A DNA stretch of 11,825 bases from Paraglomus occultum (Eukaryota > Glomeromycota > Glomeromycetes > Paraglomerales > Paraglomeraceae): assembly GCA_910592205.1 (NCBI GenBank), contig CAJVPJ010001160.1:1-11825 (forward strand), read 5' to 3'. A program made the position numbers and the translations under genes. Below, piece by piece: positions 8,368 through 11,825 of the stretch. The notes below the pieces were generated by a model. That model had not been told where the DNA came from. It did no database searches and worked only from the letters and a program-made list of their open reading frames with translations. Numbering within the stretch: position 1 is the first letter of the stretch; every line of letters begins with the position of its first letter.

Positions 8368-10784
8368 TTACGACTGCCAAATCTAAAAGAGAGATTAGCG
8401 ATCCGCGCAGATACCATACAATGCTTTCAAACAAGTAATGTATGCTCACTTTGATGGTGCGATCGGCACAACCGGTTATCAGATTGTTATGTCCAAGTGT
8501 CATTGCATGAACAAATCCTATACAAGATTATGTATGGTATTAGTAACACAGTCGCATCATGCTTCGTATGTTCTATTTACCAGGCCAACTCTTACCTTGA
8601 TGTCCCTTTAATGTTGCATTGCATATCATACGATTTCTCACGTCCCACCGTTTAATAGTATGGTCAAAACTCGCACTAAACATAGCACCATTAATATACG
8701 CTAATTGCCACACCTCCCAGTTATGGCCAGACAGTGTAGAGATTGCTGTTGAATGATTGTCATTTATATTATACACGTGTATAACAGCATCATTTGTAGA
8801 TGCAAACAGCATATTGTCGCCAAAGGCAACATCAAGAACCTCTGATGAATTGCATGAAATAGTGTGTATGCAAGTGCCTGTAGTGACGTCCCAAATCTGT
8901 CTCAAAAAAATAATGTAGATAGCACGCGCAATGATTAGGTGACGGGGTCGTGATAATTTTAATCTATAATGAATAAGGTGCAACGTACCTTTACAGTGCT
9001 GTCACTGCCAGCAGTAGCTAATTTATCATCTCGTATTGCGGTCAGGTTATTTACCCCATCAGTATGGCCCGTGAATGTAGCCAAATTCTCCAATGTTATT
9101 GGGTCCCATACCTTCACGGTTTTATCTGAAGATGCTGAAAACAGCTTATTTCCTGATACAACCAAGCCATATATTTTTCCGGAATGTTGGGTCAAAGTCT
9201 TTACACACGCGTTAGGTTGGTTGGCATTCCAATCCCATACCTTGGAAATAATAAAGATATTAAAATTCGAACGTGTACACCTTGTAAAATCAACATTTAT
9301 AGACATACCTTTATCACACCATCCGAACCAGCACTAAAGAAACGCTCAGTTTCGTGACAGACAGCCAAAGCCCACACTGATACTTGATGACCGTTTAGGT
9401 CTTTAATCATTTGCCCCGTGTCTGCATCGAATATCTACAGTCATGGAGAAATTGATGAGTTTGTTGAACAGTTCCACCAGTCATGCTGATAATTTTGCAA
9501 CTTACCTTTGTGGATCCATCATGTGCACCTGCATAAATCAATCCTCTGCTAAAGGCCAATGACGTTACACCACATTTGTGTTGCGAAATCGTGCGCTGAC
9601 ATGTAATATCACCGTATGGGAATGACTGTTACACAAAATTAGGTGATGATTATATTTTTAACTAATGCCAAAAAGAAAAGGATTTTGTTGGTGAATCATA
9701 CGCTCAGCCCAAGATACACATCTTCATCCTCGTCACCTATCGCAGGGTCATCGGATATACCGTCTTGGACGTCATCTGCTGATGGCTTGAAAATGTTAAA
9801 ATGTAAAACTAGAAAACATACAAACACCAATTATACATTAAAGCTGTTGATAGCTGAGACTCTATTCATCTGCTTACCAGCATATTAAATTTCGAAATAA
9901 ATCGACGTAGTTTGCTAATTTCTTGTTGTTGATCCTTGTGGGAATAGCAATTAGTTTTTTGATCAATTGGACTGAGAAGAAACACTATCTCAAATTCAAT
10001 ATATTTATATATAGATATATCACTTATACTTGACATACCGTCACTGTCTTTTCCAATTTTTCCAATTTTGCATTATTACTGTCAATGTATACCTTTAGTT
10101 TCTCAAATATACATGTCTGCATGTGTTCCTTCACTGACACAGCTGTGCCTAAACATCATAAACATGTTAGCAACATTCACCAACGTGGATCTCAAGTAAT
10201 CTTGCAAATGTGCAAAAACAACCTTTGAAGTCACATCCATATTTTGAATTATCGCAAACCGTGGGCGAATATGTACAATACATCATGTGATGGTGGTAAG
10301 AGTCCAATCTGACAGTAGTTGGGCATCCATATTTCTTATTGCTACAGTAAACTTGTAATTCTTGTATAATTCCAGCTAGTGCCAGATTTGGATGAAGATC
10401 TGAAGTAAAGCATTAAGAAAAAAGAATGAGCGTATCGAAAGAAATAGGCATTGTCTACAACTATATCAAACACATGGCACGGCACATATAAACAATACAG
10501 CCTACCTTCTATTTTCAGTCTCGATCGACACAAAGGGCAACAGGCTTCAACATCCAAACTCTGAAATATACATGACGCACAGAACGAGTGATTGCATACA
10601 TGCGTAATCAATGGTTCCCGGCATACATCATGACAACTACACAAAGCCGATATATAAATATATATGTTAATTACCTACTATTCGTGATTAAAGCAACTTT
10701 ATTGATACTTTACACTGGACAACACAAGGAATGCGAAGGAGTTTGAACGAATTCAAAATTATCGTCCTGCGGGTTCACACTCAT
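8368..10784 (-). CDS. TRAF7-like E3 ubiquitin ligase: RING, two TRAF zinc fingers, coiled coil, seven WD40 repeats
   Basis: Twelve minus-strand exons join in phase to 503 aa: 10784-10714, 10636-10506, 10399-10223, 10148-10039, 9934-9878, 9785-9702, 9625-9506, 9434-9309, 9240-8989, 8896-8596, 8517-8450, 8382-8368. The RING is C3HC4 with ligands C22, C25, C38, H40, C43, C46, C57 and C60. Two equally spaced TRAF-type fingers follow: C86-x6-C93-x11-H105-x3-C109 and C116-x6-C123-x11-H135-x3-C139. Residues 140-182 are Lys/Glu/Leu-rich, likely coiled coil. An acidic linker (183-210) leads to seven WD repeats (211-503) ending ADRTIKIWQS. Human TRAF7 has the same order, a longer N-terminus, and also ends just after the last blade. 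Role by family: RING-dependent ubiquitin transfer, with the propeller binding partners; no substrate can be named. Most blade-coding exons begin or end at the x-K|I/V-W junction. Three introns appear to use AAG acceptors. It could instead be a fungal ligase with convergent architecture. Confidence 0.9.
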
Positions 10785-11020
10785 TCGCGTGTATCTGCAA
10801 CGGGATGAGTGAGTTCATCAATCAGTCGATCTGAGCAGAAAATTCTGGGATTCACAAGAGCACGTGGTGTAACACAGGCACTGAAACATGAAAGATATTC
10901 CCGCCGTTAGTTTTCGCGTTGGCTTCCCGCGCGCAATTAGACAGATCTTGTATTTAAATCAGTTGGTGCAGTTATTAAGCGTTTGCCCTTTTTTAAAGAT
11001 CCAACATCTAACGAGCAAAG
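10785..11020. promoter_or_regulatory. Divergent promoter between the TRAF7-like gene and Sec10
   Basis: Only 236 bp separate the two start codons, so both core promoters and 5' leaders must fit here. It holds a CACGTG at 10861-10866 and no clear TATA box. An ATG at 10888 opens a 61-codon frame, out of frame with Sec10 and running past its start to 11073. If transcription began upstream of 10888 that frame would act as an overlapping upstream ORF. More likely the Sec10 transcript starts downstream of it. Confidence 0.65.
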
Positions 11021-11825
11021 ATGCCAAACCCATTCGACCTTGCTCCCGATCTCCAGGCTCTACTGAGTATTGAGACTTTCCAGGTATGAGCTCGATGTTT
11101 GCGAAGCATCATATAACCAAGGGCTTCAATTAAAGTGCGATCTGCTTACTTTAGGGCAAATTCACCACCAAAGACTTTGTGGAAAAGGCTACGAAAAATC
11201 TCCTTCCCTATACAAGCCCCAAAGGTAAACATCTACGCATCTACTTTTTAAAAAAGCCAAGACTAAACATTCTCTTTCATGCTTTCCTTTAGCTTTTAAT
11301 CCAAAACCGCTTATTCGAACATTTGAGGCTTCGATCGAAGAGCTACAAAAACTTCGGCAGACTGTACAACAGCAGAGCGATGACTTGGAAGGAAGCGTAC
11401 AATTTACGGAAGCAGCTCACCGGAAGAAATTACAAGAACTTAATTCGACCTTTGAGGTACCGTTGTTAATACGAGCACGCGCATTTCAACTGGTTTTTAA
11501 ATAAGCCTCATGCGTTAATATGAGCCTACCAATATTCAGGAAGTCGTCCGGTCCTTTGAAAATCTGGAAACCCGAATAAATGAAGTTGGAAATACGGCAA
11601 TCAGAATTGGTAATATAGTAACACATGAAAACCACATAACATTTTAACTTGCTTGTATCTTTTTTGTTTTTTACGCAGCCGTACCATAATTCCATTTTCT
11701 TCGTTTCTAGGCGAACAACTTGAGACTATAGACAGGCAGCGACTGCGTGCTTCAGAATCAAAGCAATTAATAGAGTATTTTATGGCATTCAATCGTGGTG
11801 ATATGGCTTTTTTAAAAAGTAGATG
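11021..11825 (+). CDS. SEC10: Exocyst complex subunit Sec10 (EXOC5), N-terminal part
   Basis: Five exons are visible: 11021-11083, 11155-11224, 11293-11456, 11540-11609 and 11711 to the window end. Together they give 160 residues plus two bases; full Sec10 proteins run to roughly 700-870 residues, so most of the gene is missing. Sec10 is a core subunit of the exocyst, which tethers secretory vesicles to the plasma membrane before SNARE fusion and supports polarised tip growth in fungi. Recognition rests on FNPKPLIRTFEASIEEL, the helical stretch LQELNSTFEEVVRSFENLETRI, and the highly conserved NEVGNTAIRIGEQLETIDRQR followed by LIEYFMAFNRGD. The whole segment is predicted helical or coiled coil, with no membrane segment. 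The start MPNPFDL is the first in-frame ATG and runs directly into the first intron. Introns are 68-101 nt with normal GT-AG ends. Confidence 0.94.

Noticed and set aside
8774-8779. Third CACGTG E-box
   Set aside because: It lies inside a WD40 exon, so it is more simply explained as coding sequence.
8969-9337. 122-codon plus-strand frame
   Set aside because: It is the shadow of WD40-coding exons on the minus strand, which give clear WD motifs in phase.

Overview
This is nuclear DNA of a eukaryote, most likely a fungus. Coding sequence is cut by many short introns (67-113 nt) with GTRNGT-type donors and CTAAT/CTAAC-like branch sites just before the acceptor. AATAAA signals follow several stops. 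There are no bacterial operons or Shine-Dalgarno sites. The protein set (Rqc1/TCF25, a Ptp1-like phosphatase, a RING-TRAF-WD40 ligase, Sec10) fits a filamentous early-diverging fungus. The kinase tail at the left edge resembles the greatly expanded protein kinase-like family of arbuscular mycorrhizal fungi (Glomeromycotina). That placement is an inference from remembered family style, not a search result.

Layout. 1-372 (+): last 98 residues of a protein kinase-like gene. 373-1563: intergenic. 1564-4849 (+): a 14-exon TCF25/Rqc1 gene, 713 aa as modelled. 4850-6830: about 2 kb without a recognisable gene. 6831-7868 (+): an uninterrupted classical protein tyrosine phosphatase. 7869-8367: convergent 3' ends. 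8368-10784 (-): a 12-exon RING / double TRAF zinc finger / seven-blade WD40 protein of the TRAF7 type, 503 aa. 10785-11020: short divergent promoter. 11021-11825 (+): first five exons of the exocyst subunit Sec10, cut by the window end.

The genes do not form an obvious pathway. They cover ribosome-associated quality control (Rqc1), tyrosine dephosphorylation (PTP), ubiquitin ligation (TRAF7-like) and exocytosis (Sec10). The likely shared control is between the TRAF7-like gene and Sec10, which start 236 bp apart in opposite directions. I rebuilt exons by hand from splice signals and reading-phase continuity. The TCF25 exon 10/11 junction and the PTP start and end are the least certain points.

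I see no CRISPR array, transposon, rRNA, tRNA or viral element, and nothing I would call a new biological system. The more unusual points are a GC-AG intron and a stopless in-frame intron in TCF25, an octapeptide Phe-Pro repeat with an Asp/Asn tail at its C-terminus, the intronless phosphatase among intron-dense genes, and a full TRAF7-type architecture in a probable fungus.
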